Origin: a candidate division WWE3 bacterium CG22_combo_CG10-13_8_21_14_all_39_12 | GTDB lineage: Bacteria; Patescibacteriota; 4484-211; GCA-002791395 | Assembly (NCBI GenBank): GCA_002771355.1 | Contig: PCSU01000010.1 | Location: forward strand, 1 to 5,430 | Direction: 5' to 3' | DNA: 5,430 bases | Part shown: positions 1 to 5,430 of the stretch, piece by piece | Layout of the letters: every line of letters starts with the position of its first letter | How positions within the stretch are numbered: position 1 is the first letter of the stretch | Notes under the pieces: model-generated | Database searches by the model: none | Told to the model about the DNA's origin: nothing | Seen by the model: only the letters and a program-made list of their open reading frames with translations | Program-made: the position numbers and the translations under genes

Positions 1-175
1 CATCTATTGTTGGAGAATCATGTATCCCACTAAAAAAGGTTAGGGCACCATGGAAGATAAGTATCGCAATTACAACGACTACAGACTTTGGTATCGATTT
101 TCTTTGTTTAAGATTCTTAATAAAATCCAATGCACCAATGATTTGCACACTCTTTTTAAGATCCATAATTGTCAT
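1..175 (-). CDS. N-terminus of a probable GT39/PMT-type membrane glycosyltransferase (cut by window edge)
   Basis: This is an open reading frame of 58 codons that runs off the left edge, so only the N-terminus is visible. It has a basic cytoplasmic leader (about residues 1-30, rich in K and R), then a hydrophobic segment (about 31-50, SVVVVIAILIFHGALTFFSG), then HDSPTID. In GT-C glycosyltransferases of the GT39/PMT and ArnT-like type, the first membrane helix is followed by an exposed loop with a D-S-P-T-x-D-E motif carrying the catalytic acidic residue. The next codon here begins with G, consistent with D or E. The start chosen is the first ATG after the upstream gene, 17 bp past its stop; a second in-frame ATG lies at 166. 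Neither has a Shine-Dalgarno sequence. It is the last visible gene of the leftward glycan operon and would be a second lipid-linked-sugar transferase beside the one at 193-1785. The family call rests on topology and one motif. Confidence 0.62.
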   Translation of the reverse strand, partial: MTIMDLKKSVQIIGALDFIKNLKQRKSIPKSVVVVIAILIFHGALTFFSGIHDSPTID

Positions 176-192
176 AAATTTTAAACATTTAC

Positions 193-1785
193 CTACTTTT
201 CAAAAACCTTAACTGCTGAAAAAGATGGAATTTCTTCTCCAGGAAGGGTGTTGTTTTGTATATCATCCCACGCAACATACTTTACCGTTGGATACTCTCC
301 TAGCAGAAAATTAAACTGAATGTTATACGGATCTGCGGCTCGGTCAAAATCAATAAACCATACTCGTTTGTAAGGAGAAACTAGTCCAGACAATAAATAA
401 ACGTTATCCTCAGTAACAATTTGCTGCCCTCCCCGAGATAGTACCAACTGATCATCGACCTCACCATTAATTCCGATCCATGCACCAGGATCAAGAACCA
501 TAACTTTTGCTTCCCCGGTATAGTACCATTCAAAAATAAACTTAAACGATGGCGTTGACAAAAGCACTACATCATCCCTATTGGCTTTACTACTTACAAA
601 TAATGCAACCTTGTCTACGTGCCGTGATATCACGGTACTTCGAAAACTATAGTAAGCGAAAGTACCTCCGATAATTGAAATCAAAAAACAAAAAATTACA
701 ATTACTTTTATAAAATGGTGATTAATATTCTCAATCAACATCGCGAATATCACATAAACACTTAAAACCGATGGTAAAAAATACCTGATTATTCCAAGGT
801 TTCCACTCCTTACATATAAAAACATCGTTGGGATTATTGATAAAAAAATAAAGAACAATAATGTCTTGTAACTCTCTCTAACAAACCATTTCTTTTTTGT
901 TACCATCAGCCCCAAAACTACAACCAGAATAATAGTTATACTCCCAAGAATTGGATTAGTATCTCCAAAAAACGATGTTTTAACTAAAGAAAAATAAAAC
1001 TCAACAACAGAATTTCTTTCAACAAATTCTGTATAATCCAGACCTGATCCCCCAATACGAAACAACTGGTATCTTGTGGTTAAAATAAGAACTGGAAGGT
1101 ACAAAACTGTTACTCCTACTACAACTAACAACCAATATGAAAGATGCTCAAGTAACTCCCTTCGGTAAAACAAAAGTGCCCAAATCACTTCAACCATAAA
1201 AAGAAATAGAATCGAGTGATGAAGACCAAGAGCAATGACAGTAACGAAAGATAGCAATACAATATATTTACGTGATGGAGATCTTAATATCCTAAAAAAC
1301 AACATCACTTGTACAAGGAACATAACATACAGCAAACTATACATACGAACCTCTACCGAATACCTCACCATAAGTGGTGATAAAGCAACCATAACGGCCG
1401 TTAACAATGCAACGCCTTTCCTTTTATAAATATCCATGACAACAACCCCTGTTACATACACACCAATAACTCCCCACATAAACGGAAAAACCCTCAACAG
1501 TAATGGAGCAAACCCAACAATCTTTATCCAAAAATGAAGTAATAAATAAAACAGTGGCGGACTAAACTCAAACTTTAACCATTGCATGAGTGTTAAAATG
1601 TCATACGATGAAATTCGAATCCCGTTAATTTCATCAAACCATAATCCATCTCCTTGAAGTAACACTCCCCTAAACGGTATCGAGATTGCAGTTATTATAA
1701 GTAACGAAACATAGAAGTGTTTACGCAAATATAAATACAATCCCCGTACTAACGATATTGATTTTGCCAACCTACGTTTTAGCAT
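193..1785 (-). CDS. GT39-like polytopic membrane glycosyltransferase
   Basis: The 530-residue protein is a GT-C fold transferase of the PMT_2/GT39 type. Such enzymes move a sugar from a polyprenyl-phosphate donor to a protein, lipid or glycan on the outer face of the membrane. Visible marks: a first helix (about 26-43) followed by LWFDE at 48-52, where D51-E52 match the catalytic acidic pair of the first external loop; SPPLFYLLLH at 75-84, the usual N/SPPLYYLLLH motif; and RYSVEVRMYSLL at 141-152, matching the family's RYSQEARMYSLL. About 11 hydrophobic segments fill residues 26-381, and a soluble C-terminal domain of roughly 150 residues follows. Its start overlaps the methyltransferase gene by 14 bp, and no Shine-Dalgarno is visible, so translation is probably coupled. 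The GT2 enzyme at 2386-3060 is the likely donor supplier. Sugar and acceptor are unknown. Confidence 0.85.
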   Translation of the reverse strand: MLKRRLAKSISLVRGLYLYLRKHFYVSLLIITAISIPFRGVLLQGDGLWFDEINGIRISSYDILTLMQWLKFEFSPPLFYLLLHFWIKIVGFAPLLLRVFPFMWGVIGVYVTGVVVMDIYKRKGVALLTAVMVALSPLMVRYSVEVRMYSLLYVMFLVQVMLFFRILRSPSRKYIVLLSFVTVIALGLHHSILFLFMVEVIWALLFYRRELLEHLSYWLLVVVGVTVLYLPVLILTTRYQLFRIGGSGLDYTEFVERNSVVEFYFSLVKTSFFGDTNPILGSITIILVVVLGLMVTKKKWFVRESYKTLLFFIFLSIIPTMFLYVRSGNLGIIRYFLPSVLSVYVIFAMLIENINHHFIKVIVIFCFLISIIGGTFAYYSFRSTVISRHVDKVALFVSSKANRDDVVLLSTPSFKFIFEWYYTGEAKVMVLDPGAWIGINGEVDDQLVLSRGGQQIVTEDNVYLLSGLVSPYKRVWFIDFDRAADPYNIQFNFLLGEYPTVKYVAWDDIQNNTLPGEEIPSFSAVKVFEK

Positions 1786-2383
1786 GGGTTAGTAAATACA
1801 CTACCTGTAACGTATCCTTTAATATCAGATTAAGTGGAAATGGGTATAGTGAAACTTTATTAACGGTAGTAAGAGGAAAAAGCCCACAACTTTGAAACAG
1901 AACATTCCACTGTTTAGCTCCAATGTAATTATACGGAAGAGACACACCATAAGACTTATTCCCTACCCAATCCATTACCCTTAAAACAAGTGCATCCCAC
2001 CACGATTCGCAAAGATGGTCTTTTATAACAATATACTTTTTAGAAAGACGCGAGATTTTAATTAATTCTTCGCCAATATTTTCAGTATGATGAAGTACGT
2101 CAGCTACCATAACTAAATCAAAACTATTATTAGGAAATGGAATGTGCTCTCCATCGTATATCGTTGTTGTAATATGTTTATCTTCAAATGAGACAACATC
2201 AAGCCCTTTAAATCTAACTGTCGGATGTGTTATTGAAATTCCTTTTGCTAGGTACCCATCTCCACAACCATAATCAAGAATAGAGGTAACATCAGATGGA
2301 ATCATGTTAGAAATCTCGTTAATGAGGATGTTTTTTCTTTGTTTATCAACAAACCGCTGGTGAAGTGTTTTTACTATTGACAT
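1772..2383 (-). CDS. Class I SAM-dependent methyltransferase
   Basis: The 203-residue soluble protein has a Methyltransf_11-type Rossmann fold. Motif I is ILDYGCGDGYL at residues 35-45, the glycine-rich loop that binds S-adenosylmethionine. D62 in GLDV is the acidic residue at the end of strand 2 expected to contact the ribose. DGEHIPFPNNSFDLV (77-91) and ADVLHHTEN (94-102) match motifs II and III of the family. The C-terminal part (W-N-V-L-F-Q-S-C-G-L near 158-167) resembles the usual W..LF...G segment. The gene starts 2 bp after the GT2 stop and overlaps the next glycosyltransferase gene by 14 bp, so it is embedded in the glycan operon. A role methylating a sugar, lipid carrier or glycan end is inferred from context; the sequence does not reveal the substrate. 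There is no Shine-Dalgarno before the ATG. Confidence 0.87.
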   Translation of the reverse strand: MSIVKTLHQRFVDKQRKNILINEISNMIPSDVTSILDYGCGDGYLAKGISITHPTVRFKGLDVVSFEDKHITTTIYDGEHIPFPNNSFDLVMVADVLHHTENIGEELIKISRLSKKYIVIKDHLCESWWDALVLRVMDWVGNKSYGVSLPYNYIGAKQWNVLFQSCGLFPLTTVNKVSLYPFPLNLILKDTLQVVYLLTHAKT

Positions 2384-2385
2384 AG

Positions 2386-3060
2386 TTATGTACGAAATCT
2401 CTTATTAAACAAAAATACTAAATTTAAAAACCCGTCTCCCCATACATTAAGTTTTGCGTTTCCAATACGGTTTTGATAATTAATATGCTTTTCGTGAAAT
2501 GTAACATGTGGGGATAATACTGCATTAATCTTTATCTCTTCAGAAAACGCCATCCCATCAGATTCAGGAATAACATGTCCTAATACCGTTCGTTTAAAAA
2601 TCCACATACCTGATTGAGAATCTTTGATCTTAACTCCAAAAAGAACCCTCGTTACATGAGTTAATACATAGTTCCCCAACCTATTTACAACCTTCATAGT
2701 CTCGTTATGTGCAAGTGGAAAACGAGATGCAGATATAAAATCAGAGTTATTATCTAACATGAAATCTAAAAGTCCGGTAATCTCATGAACAGGATACGTA
2801 TCATCGCCATCTAGAGTAACAATAATTTCTCCACTGGCCTGAGGAAGTCCCCTTTTGTATGCTGCTCCATACCCCTGATTTGTTTCAGTCACAACTGTTG
2901 CCCCAAGTGAACGTGCTACAGATGCAGAATTGTCAGTCGAGTTATTATCAACAACGACAACTTGATCGATGTAGGATGGTACTTGTTGTAAAACATTTCT
3001 GATTCCAATCTCTTCATTAAAACAAGGTATAACTATTGAGATGCTTGATCCACGGTACAT
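2386..3060 (-). CDS. GT2 family polyprenyl-phosphate sugar synthase (DPM1/DPG-synthase-like)
   Basis: This is a 224-residue GT-A fold glycosyltransferase resembling dolichol/undecaprenyl-phosphate mannosyl- or glucosyltransferases. These use a nucleotide sugar to make a polyprenyl-phosphate sugar at the inner membrane face. Numbered from the chosen start: IPCFNEE (11-17) and VVDNNSTDNS (36-45) form the nucleotide pocket, NQGYGAAYKRGL is at 61-72, LDGDDTYP at 83-90 carries the metal-binding DxD (D84, D86), and DSQSGMWIFKR further on is the family's DSQSG motif. No clear membrane helix is present. The frame stays open to an ATG at 3102, but that adds 14 non-homologous residues and places the TATAAT box inside the gene. 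The ATG at 3060 starts just before strand 1 and lies 9 nt after that box. First gene of the leftward operon; it probably supplies the donor for the GT39-like enzymes downstream. Confidence 0.85.
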   Translation of the reverse strand: MYRGSSISIVIPCFNEEIGIRNVLQQVPSYIDQVVVVDNNSTDNSASVARSLGATVVTETNQGYGAAYKRGLPQASGEIIVTLDGDDTYPVHEITGLLDFMLDNNSDFISASRFPLAHNETMKVVNRLGNYVLTHVTRVLFGVKIKDSQSGMWIFKRTVLGHVIPESDGMAFSEEIKINAVLSPHVTFHEKHINYQNRIGNAKLNVWGDGFLNLVFLFNKRFRT

Positions 3061-3069
3061 GTACCCCAC

Positions 3070-3075
3070 ATTATA
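3070..3075 (-). promoter_or_regulatory. -10 box of the glycan operon, predicted leaderless
   Basis: A perfect TATAAT on the minus strand ends 9 nt before the chosen ATG of the GT2 gene. Transcription normally starts about 7 nt after the box, so the mRNA would begin within a few bases of the ATG. No good -35 hexamer is found 16-18 bp upstream (TTTCTT at best). The box sits in the context TACG-TATAATG, nearly the same as the lepA promoter on the other strand. The box is seen directly; leaderless initiation is inferred. Confidence 0.6.
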
Positions 3076-3131
3076 CGTAATCAGTTTATGGGAAGAAACC
3101 ACCTATTTATATGTTTAGCCACTCACTACGG

Positions 3132-3137
3132 TATAAT
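3132..3137 (+). promoter_or_regulatory. -10 box of lepA, predicted leaderless
   Basis: A perfect TATAAT lies 7 nt before the ATG at 3145, so the expected transcription start falls on or next to the start codon. No convincing -35 hexamer is visible, and nothing between box and ATG (GCACCTC) can pair as a Shine-Dalgarno. The in-frame upstream ATG at 3136 overlaps this box and is unlikely to be used. The context TACGG-TATAATG resembles the divergent promoter at 3070-3075. Confidence 0.62.
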
Positions 3138-3144
3138 GCACCTC

Positions 3145-4941
3145 ATGCAAAACATTAGAAATTTTTCGATCATAGCCCACATTGATCACGGAAAATCCAC
3201 TCTTGCAGATAGACTCCTGCAAGAAACAGGAACGGTGAGCGCGCGCGACATGCAAGAACAATTTTTGGATAACATTGACATTGAACGCGAACGTGGAATT
3301 ACCGTTAAACTTCAAGCTGTACGGATGAAATACACTCCACCGACAGATGCGAGTGACAAGAACGACTATATTCTAAATTTAATTGATACACCCGGCCATA
3401 TTGATTTTTCATACGAGGTTAATCGTGCACTTGAGGCCTGTGAAGGAGCTCTTTTACTTGTTGATGCAGCACAAGGGATCCAGGCTCAAACCCTAGCAAA
3501 TTATATGAAAGCAAAAGATGCAGGTCTTACCATTCTTCCTGTTATTAATAAAATCGACCTTCCGGCAGCTGACCCTGAAACGGTTATGCTTGATATGATG
3601 GAAACCTTTGGGTTTAATGAAGAAGATTTTATATTAACTAGCGCAAAAACAGGACTCGGTATTCAGGAATTGTTAGATGCAATTGTTGCAAAAATACCTG
3701 CCCCCAAAGGAGATCCTTCATCCTCCCCAAAGGCACTTGTTTTTGATAGTTTTTACGATGATTACAAAGGTGTTGTAGCACTCATTCGAGTTATTGATGG
3801 ATCGTTTACTAAAAACAATTCATTAATACTTATGCAATCCGGAAAGGATTTTGAACCTGTTGAGATTGGGTATAATACCGGACGATTCACCATAAGCGAT
3901 TCAATCGAATGTGGTGAGGTTGGATACATTGCAACAGGACTCAAAAACATTGCATTTGTACAAGTTGGTGAAACTATAACATCAGCTAAAACTCCAGCAA
4001 CGACCCCGCTTGAAGGATACAAAGAACCTACCCCAATGGTTTTTGCAAACCTTTTTCCAGATGATGGTGATGAGATCAGTCTCCTTCGAGACGCGGTTGA
4101 GCGACTTAACTTAACCGACGCTGCATTTACTTTTACCCCTATTAAATCTACCGTTTTGGGTTCAGGATTTCGATGTGGGTTTTTGGGCCTATTGCATGTT
4201 GAGATTATTAGAGATCGTATTGAACAAGAATTTAATGTAGTAACTCAGCTTACATCGCCAAGCGTTTTGTATTATGTTACAAAAACAAATGGTGAGACAA
4301 TATCTGTTCAAGCTCCACAAGATTTACCCGAACCAAACCTTATTACAAATATTACCGAACCGTGGTGTACGGTTAAACTCTATACCCCTAACGAATATTT
4401 GGGTGGTGTTATGCAAATTGCCAAGGATCATCGAGGAATTCAAGAATCCTTAGAGAGTATGCATAGCAGAACAACTCTTGTATATAAAATCCCTTTGTCA
4501 GATGTAATTAGTACCTTTTTTGACCGAATTAAATCTATTTCATCAGGGTATGCTTCGTTTGATTATGACGTTACCGAGTATAGACCCGTAAATCTTGTAC
4601 GCCTTGATATTTTACTGAACAAAGTTAAAGAAGAAAGTTTATCGCGGCTTGTCGTAAAGGAGCGCCTGTATGATGTGGGCGAGAAAATGGTTGCAACGCT
4701 AAAAGAATCTCTTCCTCGTCAACAATTCACCTTGCCAATTCAGGCAGCTGTTGGTGGAACGATTGTAGCTCGTGAAACAATAACTGCAATGAGAAAAGAT
4801 GTGACGGCAAAACTCTATGGTGGAGATAGAACCAGAAAAGACAAGTTACTCAAAAAACAAAAGGCTGGTAAAAAACGTATGCAAGAAACCGGCCGTGTCC
4901 GCGTTACTCCTGAAGTATATCGAAAAATCCTGGGGGTATAG
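3145..4941 (+). CDS. lepA: Elongation factor 4 (LepA), ribosome back-translocase GTPase
   Basis: The complete 598-residue protein has the family's usual length. LepA is a ribosome-binding GTPase related to EF-G, proposed to act on stalled or mistranslocated ribosomes and in 30S maturation. The GTPase motifs are intact from the chosen start: P-loop AHIDHGKST (11-19), switch I RERGIT (48-53), DTPGH (81-85), NKID (135-138) and SAK (166-168). Domains II and III follow, including RCGFLGLLHVEII; then the EF-G V-like domain with DRIKSISSGYASFDY; then the LepA-specific C-terminal domain with PRQQF, ARETI, LYGGDRTRKDKLLKKQKAGK and a terminal VTPEVYRKILGV. The start at 3145 is preferred over the first in-frame ATG (3088) because homologues begin MKNIRNFSIIAHIDHGK and a TATAAT box lies at 3132-3137. 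It is monocistronic here, divergent from the glycan operon and convergent with the CRISPR array. Confidence 0.97.
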   Translation: MQNIRNFSIIAHIDHGKSTLADRLLQETGTVSARDMQEQFLDNIDIERERGITVKLQAVRMKYTPPTDASDKNDYILNLIDTPGHIDFSYEVNRALEACEGALLLVDAAQGIQAQTLANYMKAKDAGLTILPVINKIDLPAADPETVMLDMMETFGFNEEDFILTSAKTGLGIQELLDAIVAKIPAPKGDPSSSPKALVFDSFYDDYKGVVALIRVIDGSFTKNNSLILMQSGKDFEPVEIGYNTGRFTISDSIECGEVGYIATGLKNIAFVQVGETITSAKTPATTPLEGYKEPTPMVFANLFPDDGDEISLLRDAVERLNLTDAAFTFTPIKSTVLGSGFRCGFLGLLHVEIIRDRIEQEFNVVTQLTSPSVLYYVTKTNGETISVQAPQDLPEPNLITNITEPWCTVKLYTPNEYLGGVMQIAKDHRGIQESLESMHSRTTLVYKIPLSDVISTFFDRIKSISSGYASFDYDVTEYRPVNLVRLDILLNKVKEESLSRLVVKERLYDVGEKMVATLKESLPRQQFTLPIQAAVGGTIVARETITAMRKDVTAKLYGGDRTRKDKLLKKQKAGKKRMQETGRVRVTPEVYRKILGV

Positions 4942-4975
4942 TCAAATCTCTTAGGCATCATATCAGCATACCGTG

Positions 4976-4991
4976 ATGTTTCATGGAACAT
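4976..4991. other. Small inverted repeat after lepA
   Basis: ATGTTT-CATG-GAACAT can fold as a 6-bp stem (one G-U pair) with a 4-nt loop, 34 bp after the lepA stop. No T-tract follows on either strand, so it is not a standard intrinsic terminator. It could be a weak lepA 3' end structure or chance in AT-rich DNA. Nothing else recognisable lies between the lepA stop and position 4999. Confidence 0.25.
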
Positions 4992-4998
4992 AATAATA

Positions 4999-5022
4999 CT
5001 CCACAAAACTGTAGGGATAGAC
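4999..5022 (-). repeat. Possible collapsed remnant of a CRISPR repeat
   Basis: On the minus strand these 24 nt keep the repeat's first bases (GTCTAT, CC), the left handle arm (CTAC) and a right arm GTGGA. About 13 internal nt of the repeat are missing and the loop is AGTTTT instead of TTTC. The GTGGA arm has the same substitution as the neighbouring terminal repeat. It is separated from that repeat by 28 nt (5023-5050), a normal spacer length in this array. The similarity is short, so chance is not excluded. Confidence 0.4.
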
Positions 5023-5053
5023 TTGACAACTATTCGGGGTAAGCTGGTATATC
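5023..5053 (+). promoter_or_regulatory. Possible promoter pointing into the CRISPR array (antisense)
   Basis: A perfect TTGACA -35 hexamer (5023-5028) is followed 19 bp later by TGG-TATATC (5045-5053), an extended -10-like element, on the strand opposite to crRNA. The spacing is longer than the optimal 17 bp and the -10 is imperfect. It lies in the spacer-like segment left of the terminal repeat. Confidence 0.2.
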
Positions 5054-5086
5054 CACGAAAGTAGAAATCTACTATATGGAATAGAC
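5051..5086 (-). repeat. Variant terminal (trailer-end) CRISPR repeat
   Basis: This repeat differs from the other five at one base: plus-strand ATCCAC instead of ATCTAC, which is A to G at repeat position 33 on the crRNA strand. The change turns a U-A pair of the handle stem into U-G, so the hairpin can still form but is weaker. A degenerate repeat at the end away from the leader is typical and supports the leftward reading of the array. Confidence 0.9.
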
Positions 5087-5430
5087 CACTTAAGGAGATG
5101 CCGTTTAATCATTTATCTACGAAAGTAGAAATCTACTATATGGAATAGACGGGCACTTTCACCAATGTTGTTGCACCACTTGCAATCTACGAAAGTAGAA
5201 ATCTACTATATGGAATAGACCTACTCCCGATAACGCCAATTACAGGAGGTAATCTACGAAAGTAGAAATCTACTATATGGAATAGACTAGAGAGAAGCAT
5301 CAGGGCGGATTAGTATCTACGAAAGTAGAAATCTACTATATGGAATAGACAAACATACATTTAGGAAACTGTTCAGATCTACGAAAGTAGAAATCTACTA
5401 TATGGAATAGACAAAGCACCCATAGACCAA
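5051..5430 (-). CRISPR. Type V-A (Cas12a-like) CRISPR array, six repeats, open at the right edge
   Basis: Six 36-nt repeats lie at 5051-5086, 5115-5150, 5185-5220, 5252-5287, 5315-5350 and 5377-5412. The last five are identical and the first differs by one base. Complete spacers are 28, 34, 31, 27 and 26 nt, all different; a sixth is cut at 18 nt by the window end. On the minus strand the repeat begins GTCTAT and ends in TTTCTAC-TTTC-GTAGAT, the conserved handle of Cas12a crRNAs (5-bp stem, 4-nt loop, terminal T). The crRNA strand is thus minus, each repeat guides with the spacer to its left, and the leader should lie beyond 5430. By family knowledge, Cas12a processes such transcripts itself just 5' of the handle. 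No cas1, cas2, cas4 or effector gene is visible. Cas12a2 uses the same kind of handle, so the effector cannot be assigned from the repeat. Confidence 0.96.

Noticed and set aside
1235..1429. Plus-strand open frame of 64 codons
   Set aside because: It lies wholly inside the GT39-like gene on the other strand, resembles no protein family, and has no start signal.
3061..3102. Longer GT2 N-terminus starting at 3102
   Set aside because: It adds 14 residues before strand 1 of the fold, would overlap the extended lepA frame on the other strand, and would put a perfect -10 box inside the gene.
3088..3144. Longer LepA N-terminus starting at 3088, or at the in-frame ATG 3136
   Set aside because: The extra residues have no counterpart in LepA, and the ATG at 3136 overlaps the TATAAT box. 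The start at 3145 gives the family's usual MxNIRNFSIIAHIDHGK.
3115..3315. Minus-strand open frame of 66 codons
   Set aside because: It lies antisense to the conserved start and P-loop of lepA and shows no family features.
3762..4022. Minus-strand open frame of 86 codons
   Set aside because: It is antisense to the middle of lepA, has no recognisable motif, and its openness is explained by lepA codon use.
1..4941. Alternative genetic code (TGA as glycine, as in some CPR lineages)
   Set aside because: All complete genes are full length for their families without any in-frame TGA and end in TAG or TAA, so no recoding is needed.
4951..4981. Intrinsic terminator for lepA formed by GCATCA and TGATGT
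   Set aside because: The stem is short and AT-rich with a 13-nt loop and only TTTC after it; too weak to call.
4815..5006. Minus-strand open frame of 63 codons reaching into the lepA-CRISPR gap
   Set aside because: Most of it mirrors the conserved LepA C-terminus; the remainder is the degenerate repeat region. No domain, promoter or ribosome signal supports it, and it is not a small cas gene.
5051..5412. A promoter inside every repeat (TATAGT at repeat positions 11-16 on the crRNA strand), as in some type II-C arrays
   Set aside because: Transcription would start near position 22-24, inside the handle stem, and lose the 5' bases of the Cas12a handle. There is also no -35-like element at fixed spacing in the variable spacers.
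5051..5430. Array transcribed on the plus strand
   Set aside because: The Cas12a handle with its 3' terminal T appears only on the minus strand, and the variant repeat is at the left end, where the trailer is expected for leftward transcription.

Overview
The window looks like chromosome of a small-genome bacterium, most likely a Patescibacteria/CPR lineage. The DNA is AT-rich and genes are packed with overlaps or gaps of a few bases. None of the five start codons has a recognisable Shine-Dalgarno sequence, and the switch I region of LepA (RERGITVKLQAVRMKY) reads like CPR homologues. The phylum is an inference. Standard code suffices: the complete genes end in TAG or TAA and none needs TGA read as an amino acid.

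Layout. Positions 1-3060 hold a leftward envelope-glycan cluster of four genes: a GT2 polyprenyl-phosphate-sugar synthase (2386-3060), a class I SAM methyltransferase (1772-2383), a multi-spanning GT39-like glycosyltransferase (193-1785), and the first 58 codons of what looks like a second GT39-type protein (1-175), cut by the window edge. Gaps are 2 bp, a 14-bp overlap and 17 bp, so one transcript is likely. In such clusters the GT2 enzyme loads a sugar onto a lipid phosphate and the GT-C membrane enzymes use that donor outside the membrane. The methyltransferase probably modifies a sugar or lipid of the same product. Acceptors and sugars cannot be read from the sequence.

Positions 3061-3144 are a short divergent promoter region. 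Each side has a perfect TATAAT box only 7 or 9 nt before the chosen start codon, so both lepA and the glycan operon are predicted to make leaderless or nearly leaderless mRNA. Positions 3145-4941 encode a complete rightward LepA (elongation factor 4).

From 5051 to the right edge lies a CRISPR array with six 36-nt repeats, five complete spacers and one cut spacer. Read on the minus strand, the repeat ends in the type V-A (Cas12a) crRNA handle, stem TCTAC / loop TTTC / stem GTAGA, then T. The array is therefore transcribed leftward, tail to tail with lepA. Its old (trailer) end faces lepA, and its leader and any cas genes must lie beyond position 5430. The leftmost repeat carries a stem substitution, and a collapsed repeat-like remnant sits one spacer length further left (4999-5022). 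The repeat can also form a second hairpin that excludes the crRNA handle, the most unusual structural feature here. No cas gene is visible, so the effector (Cas12a, Cas12a2 or a relative) is unknown.
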